DNA from: Chrysopilus asiliformis
Lineage: Eukaryota; Arthropoda; Insecta; Diptera; Rhagionidae
Direction: 5' to 3'
DNA: 64,000 nucleotides
Assembly: GCA_964034945.1 (NCBI GenBank)
Contig: OZ035962.1
Location: 76,758,942-76,822,941 of the forward strand
The notes below the pieces were generated by a model, which was not told the DNA's origin, did not search any database, and worked only from the letters and a program-made list of their open reading frames with translations. Of the stretch, positions 26,600 through 38,546 are shown piece by piece; position 1 is the first letter of the stretch; each line of letters opens with the position of its first letter. Both the position numbers and the translations under genes were made by a program.

Positions 26600-27433
26600 C
26601 GTTTGTTTTCTCCACTATTGCCCTTCCTGTTGCTGATTCATTTGGTAGTGCTTATCGCCACACTTATTGCACAAGAGAACATTATTATCTCAAAATGGAC
26701 AAAAGGCGATTTTTTGTTGCAAACAACTTTCGGGGGTCGATGACCAACGGGACCAATCACTTGGGAAAAATACTGTAAACCGTTTAAATTTCAGTTGCTC
26801 GCTACTGTATACACTAAATTGGACGCACGTGGTGATAGCTCTTTAATTTTCCACACTAAATCTTCTGTTAATCAGAAAAAATAAAAATACAGATTGATAA
26901 ACTTCGCCAAGATAATTCAGAGAAATCTTTTATACTAATGTCTGCAAGCGGAGGTGAGCTCAATGCTCTTCTCAAAAGGAATATTTTCACATAATGTTGG
27001 AATATCAAATAGTTGCCGAACTGACCACTTGGAGCGCTAGTTTCAATATTTTACCCTCTGATTCCGGATAAAGATCTTAAGTTCAAGGTCTTAATAGATT
27101 TCGTATTCTTTATTATTATTACAGTAAAGCCTGTATAAGCCGTACTTGCACAATGGTTCAGTATATGAAAAAAAAAGTTTCTTGGACAGGGATGTGGTAA
27201 TAATAATTGGATAGGTTTCAATTAAAGTCGAAAAGTGTTAAAAAAGATGTTCGAGATAGGGAAATCCCTCCAATAAAACTGTTGTCTAAGGTTTTTTATG
27301 AAAGTCCGCTTTTCTTCGAGTGAAGTCACTCTTCCTTTCTCAAGAACTTTGCCTCAGTTAAATTAGAAACAAGTGTGTAAAAAAATATGTATATATGTAC
27401 CAAGTTATGAAATGACAATAAATAAATCTTAAT
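26600..27433. other. S1P upstream region
   Basis: Contains the presumed promoter and 5' UTR of S1P (transcribed leftward). No clear TATA-initiator pair or coding sequence recognised. Confidence 0.5.
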
Positions 27434-27448
27434 CTTAAAGCTAGAACC

Positions 27449-28421
27449 AGGGAACAACCATTATATAGAATGGAAAGCTCTAACAAAATTTTTTGTGTTG
27501 GGAGCGTACATCCGAGGATTTCTATAGCTGTTACATGACAGTGTACATGAACACTGATCGATTTGGTGGTGTGTGGCAAAATGGATTCCCATCTGTCACT
27601 TGAAATAAAAACAAATCAAAACAAAACCGGGTAATGGAAATGTTTTATGGATAATTTGATATTTCCATTAAATATTAGCGATGTTCTAATGTGTTGAAAG
27701 GTGTTAAATTTAATTTAGTTTTAGTTTTCAATTGTTTTAAGGCCCGTTCATGTGCAATTCTGTCGATCTTTCGTTATACTTTACCTTTCTGTTGTTGATG
27801 GGACTCGGAAAAACTTTCTATTTGGGTTTTTAATTGAATTGGCGGAACATTCCTTCACTAAACAGTGGTGAATTTGTGCTTTATGCTACATTTACACGAA
27901 TGACAAATTTGTCATTTTTAGTATACAACTTTTGTCATAACTAATATTGCGTTTGCACGAATGACAATCTGGCATAAAGGAATGGACAAGTTCATTCTTT
28001 TATGAGAGATTGACATTTTCTGACAGAAAAAATTACAAAAATTATGCCATTTACACGGGAATTAACATAATGACAAGAAAAAAATGACAAATTTGTCATT
28101 CGTGTAAATGTAGCATTATTCATTTTGATGTGAAATTATGCAATGTTAACACGCTAAAATGTGATTATCCATCAAAATCAATCGTTGCAATGAAATGAAT
28201 CAATGTTGCAATGAAATGTCATGCAAAATGTAAACAAAAGTGCCAGCACTTTTCTATATGTATTGTAAAAGGGAATTCTATTTGATTTTTTTTTGTCGAG
28301 TGTATGACAGCAGAAAGGGGAAGTGAGATAAAAAACCCGATTTCTATAGTGTAGTGCTTACTCTAGTGGAAGTTAATGAGGAAAGGCCTTACTTTCCATT
28401 CTATATAATGGTTGTTCCCTG
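27449..28421. mobile_element. hAT-like element inserted in another element's TIR
   Basis: TIR (C)AGGGAACAACCATTATATAG on both ends, extending to GAATGGAAAG. The duplicated target CTAGAACC lies at 27441-27448 and 28422-28429. It carries the nested TTA MITE 27884-28115. Confidence 0.8.
27884..28115. mobile_element. 232-bp TTA-TSD MITE, third nesting level
   Basis: TIR TGCTACATTTACACGAATGA continuing CAAATTTGTCATT on both ends. TTA at 27881-27883 and 28116-28118. Confidence 0.85.
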
Positions 28422-29044
28422 CTAGAACCTGAATCGTACGTCGATGCGTCCGTCATGCGTGCGTCCGGTTGACAGTTCGATGCGGTGACAGTTGGATACG
28501 GCAACGAATCTGGAGTTAATTCATTGTTTTGCACTTCTTCTATTAGTTTATCGTCGAAACAATTACTTTCAATTTGTTCCATACTTAAATTGCTTAAATC
28601 GTAAACAAACTTTTTTGTGAAATGACATTTCCGTGCGTTGCCGCAGTAAAAGTAGAAATTCGACCTACTCTATGCGGTTGCCGCATCGGAAATCGTATTA
28701 TTAGGGGAGTACTCATAGCAGCCCGTTGATTCTACTCGAACTGTCAACGTAACGGACGCATGACGGACGCATCGACGTACGATTCAGGTTCTACCTTAAA
28801 GACCTTCGACTTGGGATTTATTTTTCAATTTATATTTTCGAATATATTTGCCCATGTATTGAGTTTATTAACTTTGAGCAAGACTTTATGCATTTTCAAT
28901 CGTGGGCGTCCGCAGGTATCGGCAGGGTGGACACGCCCCTCGCACCCCCCACCCCCTCCCTAATCCAGATTTTGAAAAAAAAAATGTTTTTTTTATTCCT
29001 TGAATAACGGTGAAAAGTTCAGGGGCTGCGTCGTGTCTTTCTTA

Positions 29045-29488
29045 CACCGCGTCTTGATTTGGGATTTTTCATCGCAGAGATTTTTGATTGACCAATCAGA
29101 GCTCGAGTTGACGGCGATAAAAAATCCCAGAGATAAATTTCAAGAAATCTTGCAATAGCAAAATTTCTTGGAATTTCACAATTCAAGATGGCGGAATCTA
29201 AATTCTCCCGACAAGTAATTGCGAAAATAACTAATTTTTACAAAATACGATACAAAAAGCTTTGGAAGAGAATATATAACATTAAGAGGTTTTTCTTTTC
29301 GTCTGTTCTTCTGTTTCAGCCTTTTCAATTTCACGTATTGCATTAATTGCGAGAGCGGCGACTATGTGTTTTCTTTTCATCGGCATTTTGAATACTAAAT
29401 TTCAAGAGATTTTCGGCCCAGCTGTCAAAAAAATCTCATTGCGGTGAGATATTTCTTGCGATGAAAAATTGTTAATCAAGACGCGGTG
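29045..29488. mobile_element. 444-bp TTA-TSD MITE
   Basis: TIRs CACCGCGTCTTGATTTGGGA and CACCGCGTCTTGATTAACAA, then ATTTTTCATCGCA. TTA at 29042-29044 and 29489-29491. Confidence 0.82.
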
Positions 29489-29594
29489 TTATGGAACCAC
29501 TCACAATGCTGCGTTAATAAGCGCGAGCCAAAGCGACGCGAGCGCTAACCAACTTTCCACTTTTGGTGGCCTACTATATTTCTGTGGTCCTTTA

Positions 29595-30016
29595 CCTCTG
29601 GAGCCCAATGAACGCAACGCGAACGCAACTCCAACTCTGTGAACTGTCACGCAGCGCAACATTTCAGCGGCAGAGCCCAATGGCATCTCGTAAAGTATTA
29701 AAAGTGACATAATATAAAGTGGTATAAAGCTGGCAAAACTACAAAAATGGATAATTTTGAAGCGATAATTTGTTTTATTGGTCTTTATCTTTGTTATTTT
29801 TATGTTATTGCACTAAGGCTATCAATTTTTCCTCGAAGAACATTTCCCTAACCTCACTTTATGAACTGTTAACGCAGAATTGCTGCGGCAAAGTTAGAAG
29901 TTTGCAAACTTTTGCGTTGTAGTTGCGTTCACTGTGCTCACTTCAAATGATTTCTATGGGACAAACTTGTAAGTGACAGTTTCTGCGTTTGCGTTGCGTT
30001 CATTGGGCTCCAGGCA
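29595..30016. mobile_element. 422-bp TTA-TSD MITE
   Basis: Ends CCTCTGGAGCCCAATGAACG and (reverse complement) TGCCTGGAGCCCAATGAACG, with GCAACGC repeats inside. TTA at 29592-29594 and 30017-30019. Confidence 0.8.
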
Positions 30017-30019
30017 TTA

Positions 30020-31589
30020 GGCGCGAAAATTCGAATTGTTTTTTTTTGTTTTAAATTTAATTGTTATTTTTCCGAAATAACGATGTTTAAACTGCTTTAA
30101 AAGTATTTAAATGAAAACAACAAATTGTATGATATCTTGTCCAATAAATAGGGTTATTGCTAGAAAAGACCGATTCAATGTTAAATTATAAAGTAAAATA
30201 AAATTGAAAGGTATCTTTGAATAAAATTAAATTAGCATATTTACCAATTTTACAATTACTTTTATTTAGCTTGTCTTTATACCTGTCTGTCTGCCTGTCG
30301 GGGTCAAATATTGCAATCTAATTTTGACCCACTTCCACTCATCGCATTGGGGTCGCTGAATTCGATTCTGGCATTAAGAAATTAGTAAGAATAACGGAAA
30401 GTCCTGGAATAACATGATTATCCTTTTCCTAAAATGTTACGGATTAAAATTTCAGCTGGGGATTTTTGGGGCCGTTGAATCCGATTCTGAAGTCAAAAAA
30501 TCCGTAAAAATATCTCAGAGGCATCAAGGATATATATTTGAAGCCTAAAATGTATCAACAAATGTTGTGAAAAGCCGACGTTATTTCAGATTTTTAGTCA
30601 TACTAATCCAATACGAAATGACTAAAAAGGATAAAATTTGTTATATGTTTGGAATGTACATATTTTTATGTCCTTTCCGCCTGTCTAAAAGTTAAGGATA
30701 AGGACGATAGGTTGAATCGGACGATGGCAACTCTGAGAGATTTGACCAGTATTAGTATAGGAATCAGGTTAAAAGGGACGAAAAGTTTCCCATTGCCCCA
30801 TTAGGTAAATTTTAATTGCATTATTTACATAATTTCTCAAATAATAAAACATTAATCAGCGTTGCATACATAATCGATTAGTGTAAAAATCCAAGTGAAA
30901 GTATTTTCTAAGCTCATTGTTAGTTACAAAATTTATTTTTATCGATTTTTCCCCAATTGCTTCACCATTGACAATCACTATTTGTTTATATTTGCCATTA
31001 GGTATGACGAGATTTGTTGTGTTTCGAGTGCGTACTAAAGCCCATTTAATTTTGTTTGGGTTTCGAAGAGTTTTATGTATTCAATTCACGCCTCAATTCG
31101 AGTGGGTTAAGCTGATGTTAAGAAAATGGCTCATTTACAAATGGTTCTTTTTATTTGCGGTTTTACATTGCATTAAAGTTTTGTTTACAAGTTTAAAAAA
31201 AGGGAATTCGTGTTTTGAGGGCAATAATTTATAATTTTTATTAGAATTTATGAAACAACAAGGAGAAATAATCCTTACAGGGCATTAAAAATTTATTCAA
31301 TTCTAGTGAAGGTCATTTTTAATTACAAATAAGTCGATCCTAATCGATGATCCTAATTTATTCTAATTATTCTTCGTTCAATCGACGAAGTTCCTTAATT
31401 GGTGATGATAAAATTTTAAAATGCTAAATTAAAAATTTATACATTTCTTTGTGAATTCCAATGAATATTTTTCATTAGGTTAGTATGGTAGAAGTAATTT
31501 TAAAACTGGTGTTGATTTTCTTAAAATTTTATCTTACATTAAAAAAATTGATATTTTTTAGTGAAAAGGACATGTAAAACGTAATTAAA
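30020..31589. other. Spacer upstream of the two-TM gene
   Basis: AT-rich. A diverged relative of the ACTAGCAGACCC repeat (GTCTGTCTGCCTGTCGGGGT, then TTGGGGTCGCTGAATTCGATT) lies near 30270-30520. The 105-residue frame at 30917-31234 has no recognisable family. Confidence 0.55.
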
Positions 31590-34500
31590 ATGCAGGCTCA
31601 CAAGCAAATATTTACGTTTACAATATTCATCATAATTTTGATAATTTTCAACTTTTACAAAAGCGTAATTAAACGCGAAAAAGGACTAAAACAACAACGA
31701 GAAGAAGCCATACGTAATAAAATCGAGCTACAATTAAAAAATACCGAAGAAAGAATCGAAGAGGATTTAATTAAGGAATATAATCTTCGAAGACAACGAG
31801 AATTATTGGATAGGATGCGAGAGCATAAGGATAGATGCTATGATATTCAGGCTTTAGTTGAACGACCAATTTATACAAATGACAATCATAAGAAACAAAA
31901 CAGGGATTCTGGTTTAGAGAAAGATGATCCGATTAAAGCTGCGAAAACTTCTGGACCAATTATTTATTTATTTGTTATTGTTTTACTATGCTCTCTTGCA
32001 AAAGCTGCCACCGATTTATCAAAGCATATAAAAAGCGTATGAAATTTGATTGAAACGAGATTTTCAGCTTTTTTTAGAGACAAATTATTTTTGATTTGCA
32101 GAAGTCTGGTAATGGAGACGATGGTAGCCGCAGATGTTCTCTTCAGGAATACGCCAATTTCAAGCATGAAAGAAGAGCTTCTAAAGGTACGAGATTATCG
32201 ACATTTTCAATTTTAAACCTTTTTATTGGTGTTTCAACTGTTCGAAAAATTGCAATTTGTTTATATTCAAAACAAGAATTTAATTTTGAGACTTTGAAAG
32301 CTAATGAATATGATTTAACTGCAATATTTATTTAATATCCATTCTCGATTATTAAAATTTAATTTTGAATTGCCTCTTCAGCTCCGTTTGTACGTCGGTC
32401 GACTTTAATGACGATGAGTTCAAGATCTTCATCGCTTAATAAATCATTCGAAGAAAGGCGAATCGGTCCGCCGATTCCAGAATTTAATAATGGAGAAGGA
32501 CTCATCACTGAACCGGGAACGCCAACAAAAACTAAAATCAATGGACTTGGTAAGTTTGAAAAAACACGAAAGTTGATTGGTTTATCTCACATGGCAGAAT
32601 TTTGCTTGTAAAGATAATAAAAGCTACAACTGTTAGGGGCCAATCGTCAAATACTCTATATGAGGACGGACAAAAATTTTATTTTAAAACATAAGAGAAG
32701 CTGCAATTGTCTGGGGGCAATTGTCAAATACTCTATATGATGGCAGACAAAATTTTTATGAAAAAATCCATTTGTATGGGAAAAGGAGGAAGGATGGGTC
32801 CGATTAGATTCTGGGGCGCTATTCTCGGAACGTTTCGGATTTTCGTTACGTTACGGATTACGAATCTCGCCGAAATGTTTTTTCCGTAATCTAAGTCCGA
32901 GAATACGGTTTCGTATAAAGTGGTGGATTTTGTTTCGTAATGTTTGAGACGTCATTTGGAACAATATAGGCAGTACGTACACCACATAGAGGTCTTTTTC
33001 CACTGCACCACAAACGTTTCGGAAAAATCCGTAACGTTCCGAGAATAGCGCCCCTGATGTATGGAAGGATTATGTAAAATCGTATTTTGAAGACATTTCT
33101 TCTTTAGAAACTTTTCGATGCAATGCACCGTTTTCAAGAAAAAAAAACATTTCATTATTGCAATAAAACGAAACGAAAAAGAAACAATCATAAAAAATCA
33201 TTCATTTTATTTGTATATGGGAGGGAAAAAGGAGTGGTCAAATTTGATTTTCATTTTATGTAAAACTAGCTTGCATACCCGTCGTTGCCGGGTTAAGTTT
33301 TTTCAAATTATTATTCTTTTTTTGATGGTTTATTTTGGAGCTAAACTTCAGGCCAAGCGGCTCGGTAGTTTCCCCGCGAAAGGGTAACATAGAGGAAGAG
33401 CTAAGTTTCGAGATCACTTTACCCCCTCCCCTTACTCCCCCTACCACTCGGGCTACTTTTTAATGGGTCTATGTTGGGGCTGGATCCCCTACGAACATCT
33501 ATGCCAAATTTCAGCCCAATCGGTTAAGTAGTTTCCCCGCGAAAGAGTAACATAGCGCAAAAACTAAGTTTCAAAATCACTTTCGCACCCCTCCCCTTAC
33601 TTCCCCCACCTCTCGCGCTACTTTTCCGTATGCCTATGTTGGAACCAGAACTACCACAGACAGTCATGCCAAATTTCAAGTCAATCGGTTCAGCCGTTTT
33701 TGCGTGAAAGAGGAACAGACAGACAGACACCAACTCATTTTTACTTTCTTCTACGGAGTATAATAAAGTATTATATTCATGAAAAATTTCGACCTCTTAA
33801 TTTTGCCTAAAAAACATTTCCCGATCACTCCTGAGTCGATTGGAGTCAAATTAAAAAAATGTCTTTCTGTCTGTCAGTCTGTCTGTCAGTTTGTGTACAA
33901 GATTTCTCAAAAACTAATAGAGCTAGCGCCATGAAATTTTATAGGCATGTTGGGCAGGGTTGGGACTTTAGTCCCTATGTACTAGATCTAGTACCTTTTT
34001 GACTCATTTAGTACCCTAGTACCACAGTCCATGAATCTGGTACCTTTTCATGGTTTATATAAAATATGATTTTATCTGAATTTATAGCTCCCTTTAAAAA
34101 GACATCACTTTTCTATGTATTAGAAAAAAAAGTACTTTTTTAAATGATCCCGCCACAACTCTTTAATTAAAGACTACTGAATTCGTCTTATTAAGGGAGA
34201 TATGAAAATCAATCGTAGGCCATGGAAATATGATTTATATTAGCAATAGCTCAAAATACTTCTCGAAATTTAAGTTTTTAGATGGAGTTTATACAAAAAT
34301 TTAAAGTTGAAATAAAGGCGAAAATTTAAAATAATACATCTAGACAATTTTTATTGGTTTTTAGGAGTTTTTCTAGAGTATTTTTTGACCGAGAACGGTT
34401 ATATTTACAGCGCAAAAGTCAATGCATATGGGTTAAGGACTTTTTTTCTCCAATTACGAGATTCAGATTTTTCTTGACTCCTATGTAATAAGCATGAAAA

Positions 34501-35877
34501 ACGATTTTGGTTGCACGATAGTTAAAAAATAATCTAGTACCACATTATCTCAATCTAGTACCCTTTTTGGGCAAAAGTAGTACCTTTTACACATCCTCAA
34601 GTCCCAACCCTGATGTTGGGTCCTGAAATGGGACGATCCTATCAACTTTTGGAGGAAATCCGTTAACCGGAAGTATCCAAAATGACGGTTTTTCAAAAAT
34701 CGCAATTTCGTTTTTCTCGATTTACTCCCAAACTACGCGTTTTTTAGTGGCCTTAAGTATGACGAAACTTGGAGAAAATAAAATTTCCCACACTTTTGTC
34801 TTTAGCTATAACTCGATATCTCAACCTGTTATCGAGATAAACCGTTATTTCGAAAAAAAGCAGTTTTTTCCGATTATCTCGAAAATTAACGGGTTTTTGC
34901 TGACTGAATGTATGAAGTGAATTAATGAGAATGGCATTCTGCACAATTTTGTTTCTTACCGTTATCCGTTATCTTTTATTTAGATTAAAATATAAAAAAA
35001 ATATATTTTTGCAAATTACTTGCAAACTAACGATTTTTCGACAAATTAATTTAAGGAAGAATTGGAGATGTTAAAATTTTCCACCTTTTTGCCATTTACC
35101 GTAAATTTATATCTTTTACCGTTATCAAGTTATCTCAAATTTTGTACGTTTTTGGTATTTTTGAATAAACCTTGGGAGGTCGTCTTAGGTTGACAGGGTT
35201 CTAGCGTAAATTGCGCAGTGTCGTAGATTTTGTAGAAGAAAGTTCCACAACCGACCACAACCACAACCGATATTATATATTAGTATGATGATGATGAGTA
35301 TGATTATATTCTAAACACATTTTGTCTTTATAAATTTCTCGATACGACTCACCGTTTTCGTAAAAATCGCAAAAAACTATTTGGATTGCGATAATACTCA
35401 TACTCGATATTTTTAGTAGAAAAATTAACAAGCAAACGTACAGAACGATTTTTTATCGTTTAAAAAATTTACAACCTGATTCTGATAGTCGTGTCGTTTT
35501 CGACAAGAGTCGTTTTAAGTGTTTTTGTTGGTAAAAGCACTAACAACAGTACGTAAAACGAGTCTTGTCGAAAACGACATGACTATCAGAATCGCGGTGT
35601 TAAAGAATTAAGATGAATAAAACTTTTGAATTAATCAATTAAAAAACTTTAAATCTTTATAGCAGGACGGCCACCACCTTTATTGAGACGATGTTCGGTG
35701 CCAGCTTTTGCTCAATATCAACTGGGTAAATATCTTTCTTAATTTTCCCAAAAAAAAAACTTTTTGGAAATTTCCATAGGCCAAGGAAGACTTCGTCGTC
35801 CATCGAACGATTCATTTAGCGAAGATGACTCTAGTCCTGATATCAAACGAAGAGTTAGAATGATTCATCGACATTAA
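31590..35877 (+). CDS. Unrecognised two-TM coiled-coil protein
   Basis: I do not recognise the family. Exons 31590-32036, 32102-32186, 32382-32549, 35663-35725 and 35780-35877 join in phase to 286 residues. The protein starts with a hydrophobic segment (residues about 8-24). A charged Glu/Arg/Lys-rich helix with coiled-coil character follows (about 27-75), then a polar linker. A second TM segment (about 121-138, GPIIYLFVIVLLCSLAKAA) is followed by a Ser/Arg-rich basic tail with repeated RRxS-like sites (SRRCSL, ERRAS, VRRSTL, LRRCSV, LRRPS). Those sites look like basophilic-kinase substrates, which is inference. The acceptor of exon 4 is a NAGNAG site (tagcag), so one residue may vary. Start chosen as the first ATG in the open frame, just before the TM segment. 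Introns 3 and 4 differ greatly in size; intron 3 (3.1 kb) is filled with repeats. The layout is loosely like membrane chaperones of the RIC-3 type, but I see no specific signature. Confidence 0.72.
32814..33053. mobile_element. 240-bp MITE of the CTATYC group, TSD CTG
   Basis: TIR GGGCGCTATTCTCGGAACGT on both ends. TSD CTG at 32811-32813 and 33054-33056. It lies in intron 3 of the two-TM gene. Confidence 0.82.
33265..33745 (+). mobile_element. ACTAGC-start repeat with about 165-bp tandem units and an ACAG tract
   Basis: Starts ACTAGCTTGCATACCCGTCG. Holds two and a half units with TAGTTTCCCCGCGAAAG and CCCCTCCCCTTACT, and ends GAGGAACAGACAGACAGACA. Its 3' boundary against the next repeat is uncertain. 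Confidence 0.75.
33746..35350. repeat. Long interspersed-type repeat with ACAG tract, interrupted by a hAT-like element
   Basis: Begins TACGGAGTATAATAAAGTAT. Contains CTGTCTGTCAGTTTGTGTAC and ACTAATAGAGCTAGCGCC, and the recurrent GTTATCGAGATA stretches. The insert 33955-34612 splits it. An inverted relative lies at 59755-60615. Confidence 0.75.
33955..34612. mobile_element. 658-bp hAT-like element, 8-bp TSD ATGTTGGG
   Basis: TIR CAGGGTTGGGACTT on both ends. TSD at 33947-33954 and 34613-34620. The related repeat copy near 60404-60450 (opposite strand) lacks the insert and shows a single ATGTTGGG, confirming the boundaries. Internal repeats of CTAGTACC are frequent. Confidence 0.92.
35472..35599. 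mobile_element. 128-bp hairpin MITE, TTA TSD
   Basis: Near-perfect fold-back with the arm TGATTCTGATAGTCGTGTCG, a short spacer with the AGCACTAACAACA motif, and TTA at 35469-35471 and 35600-35602. It lies in intron 3 of the two-TM gene. Confidence 0.85.
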
Positions 35878-36399
35878 AGTCTACAAAATAAACAATTCAA
35901 AAAATTTAATACCAAAAAAAAACTAAATATTTTGTGTGAAAATCTATATGTGATAACTGAGTGTATTAACTCCTAAATTATATGCAAGACTAATAATAAT
36001 CCTGCGTCTTTTTTGACTTGAAGACGAAAACAAAAACAAAATTGTAAAATCGAATAATTTTCTATTCACAATTTTAATGCAAATTCTAGTCTTTGCCTTT
36101 TTACAACAACAACAAAAAGAAAAAAAAAACGAAGCCAAAGGACATGAATATATTTTTTAAGTTAAATGATTCATTTTTACATTTTATACTGTGGATTGCG
36201 TTTAGCTAAAATGTACCAAAAATCTTTTAAATGTTATAAAAAAAAACTAAAAAGTTAGTATTCATAAACCTTTTATAAAACTGTTATTTTCTCGCAATTG
36301 TAAATGTTAATATTCAAAATAAATTTTAATGTTAAACGAAACATTGTTTAATTTTGTGAGAGTGTTGACTATTGAATATGTTTAATTTGTTAAGATTTT

Positions 36400-37170
36400 G
36401 ATTTCCGCATGTCCGTCCGTCCGTCCGTGAGCACCATAACTTTCGAAAGAACTGAGCTAGAGACTTGAAATTTTGTATAGTTACGTTTCTCGCAATTATC
36501 TAGGCTAAACTCTTAAACGGGCAAAATGGCCCCTGAAAATTGTAGCTTTACTTATGTTTATAAAAAATTTGTATTTTTTTTCAGGTCATACATTTCGTTA
36601 TGTGGCAACAAGTCATAGGAGCCTAAGTCGATTTTGAGATCAAGATAAAAAATTTAGAGAATTTTAATACCTTTATTTTGCCATTAATATATTTTTTTAA
36701 CTTTTAATGATAACGTCTCGATAACGGTAAAAGATATCGGATAATGGCAAAAGAGAAAATTATGGCAAACATTATTTTCTTCAATTCACATTAAACCACC
36801 AAAAACCTGTTTTTTAGATGATCGCAAAAACTGATTTTTTTTTAAATAACGGTATATCTGGATAACGCCTCAATAGAAGGACTTCTAGTAAAAGACAAAG
36901 TTGTAGAAAATTTTATCGTCCCCAGCTTTTGTTATACATAAGACTACTGAATTACGCGTAATTTCAGAGTAAATAATAAAAAACGTAAATAATAAAAAAC
37001 GAAATTGCGATTCCTAAAAAGCCTCCATTTTGGTTACTTCCGGTTAGCGGATTACCACCAAAAGACGGGATTGTCCCCTTCCAGGACCAAACATGCCTGT
37101 AAAATTTCATGGCTCTAGGTCTATTAGTTTTTGAGAAATCTTGTACACAGACTGACAGACAGACTGATAG
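36400..37170. repeat. Diverged ACAG/CCGT-bearing repeat fragments
   Basis: Two pieces: one with GTCCGTCCGTCCGTCC and GAGCTAGAGACTTGAAATTT near 36410-36480, and one ending ACAGACTGACAGACAGACTG near 37145. The 3' UTR of the two-TM gene probably lies just upstream. Confidence 0.65.
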
Positions 37171-37207
37171 GCAGGTTTCCGGCATATCCAAGGCCCGGCT
37201 TATACAG

Positions 37208-37318
37208 AGGCCCTATCACCGAACACGATACAAATGGTAATGTTGGTGGTACAAAACATTAACAACAACTTTGAATTTATGATTCGAACCAATCGTATCG
37301 TGTTCGGTGATAGGGCCT
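37208..37318. mobile_element. 111-bp hairpin MITE of the CTATYC group, TSD CAG
   Basis: TIR AGGCCCTATCACCGAACACG on both ends, internal ACAAAACATTAACAACAAC as in the 10611 copy. TSD CAG at 37205-37207 and 37319-37321. Confidence 0.85.
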
Positions 37319-37511
37319 CAGGTTTCACTGTAATGGTAACTCCTTGGATCATAAACGTTATGTTTTGGTTTCACAAAATTTTAACACAATTGAAAAGCGT
37401 TCGGCGTACCCAAAAATTTTCAAGAAAGCTTAGCACAAAAAATAGAAAATTGATGTTAATTTTTATGGTAGTTAAGTACGTCAAATAAATAAAAAACTAT
37501 TTCTTGAAATG

Positions 37512-38105
37512 AAAACATAACAAAAGCTATAATTGCCAATCTGGCAATCATTGGAGACCCGTATGGTGATATTCGTATCAAAATTCGAACAGTTGTACCA
37601 AAATTCCACTTTGAAGTCAAACTTTCCAATAAGATTTTTTTAAATTTATTCCAATCAGATTTTGATATATGGGAGTTTTATGTAGAATCATATCCTAAAT
37701 AACTTTTGTTCTTGGACTTTTTTGATAAGATGCACCGTTTTTGAGATATTCACAAAAAACGATTTCGTTCGTATGGGGGGTACCCCCCCTAATGGTCCAT
37801 TTTTGCCCATTAACGAACTTAGCCTCGCATTTTACGAAAAACGGATCTGCGCAAAATTTCTAGTCTCTAGCTCAATCCGTGCGCCCGCAATCCGCGCCAC
37901 AGACAGACAGACAGACGGACAGACAGACGGACAGACAGACGGACAGACAGACAGACGGACAGACGGTCGGACATGCAGAAATTAATTATTTTTATCATTC
38001 TAAACACACTGGTGTAATTCATTTTTGTGTGTGATGACGGGATCTTGGCGTCACAAACGGTAAGGCAAAGGTAATATACCCTTTGGTTTCACCATACGGG
38101 TATAA
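37512..38105 (-). mobile_element. TTATACCCGTATGG-family element, copy 1
   Basis: About 590 bp between ACATAACAAAAGCTATAATT and CACCATACGGGTATAA. Contains the hairpin TTGCCAATCTGGCAA, the block GGGGGGTACCCCCC and a variable (GACGGACAGACA)n tract. No long TIRs; terminal hairpins only. Confidence 0.88.
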
Positions 38106-38546
38106 AAATGATTAAATGGCACTCTAAATTCTACCTCGCACTCTAATCTCAAGTTTTGCTCTCCCCTATAGTTGAAATCTAGTATGATTTTGCCAAGCAA
38201 AATCTTTGCAAAATCATGAAATGACAATTTCGGTCAGTGATGCTTTCCCAAAAATCTGTCAACCGGTTCGCAAATAAATTTTTTCACACCTTTTTCTATT
38301 GTAAAATGTTTTTAAATATGAATTATTGAAATAAGATTATAACATTGAATTATTTTTAATCATGTGAACAGAATTACTCCTGTTTGCTTGCTTTTACACC
38401 TTTTGAGTGTTAATTAAAACAACAAATTTAAATTCTGTGGAAATTTGCCAAAACTTGATAACTACATAAGTTCAAATTTTCAACAAAACAATTTAAAAAT
38501 TTAAAAAAAATATAACATAACAAAACTTTTCTTTTGCTTATTTATT

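Larger units (their letters stand above)
27441..28794. mobile_element. TIR element with a hAT-like element inserted at its left tip
   Basis: TIR CTAGAACCTGAATCGTACGT (28422 side) and its mirror at 28750-28794. The 7-bp TSD CTTAAAG lies at 27434-27440 and 28795-28801. The first eight bases were split off by the insertion at 27449-28421. Confidence 0.78.
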
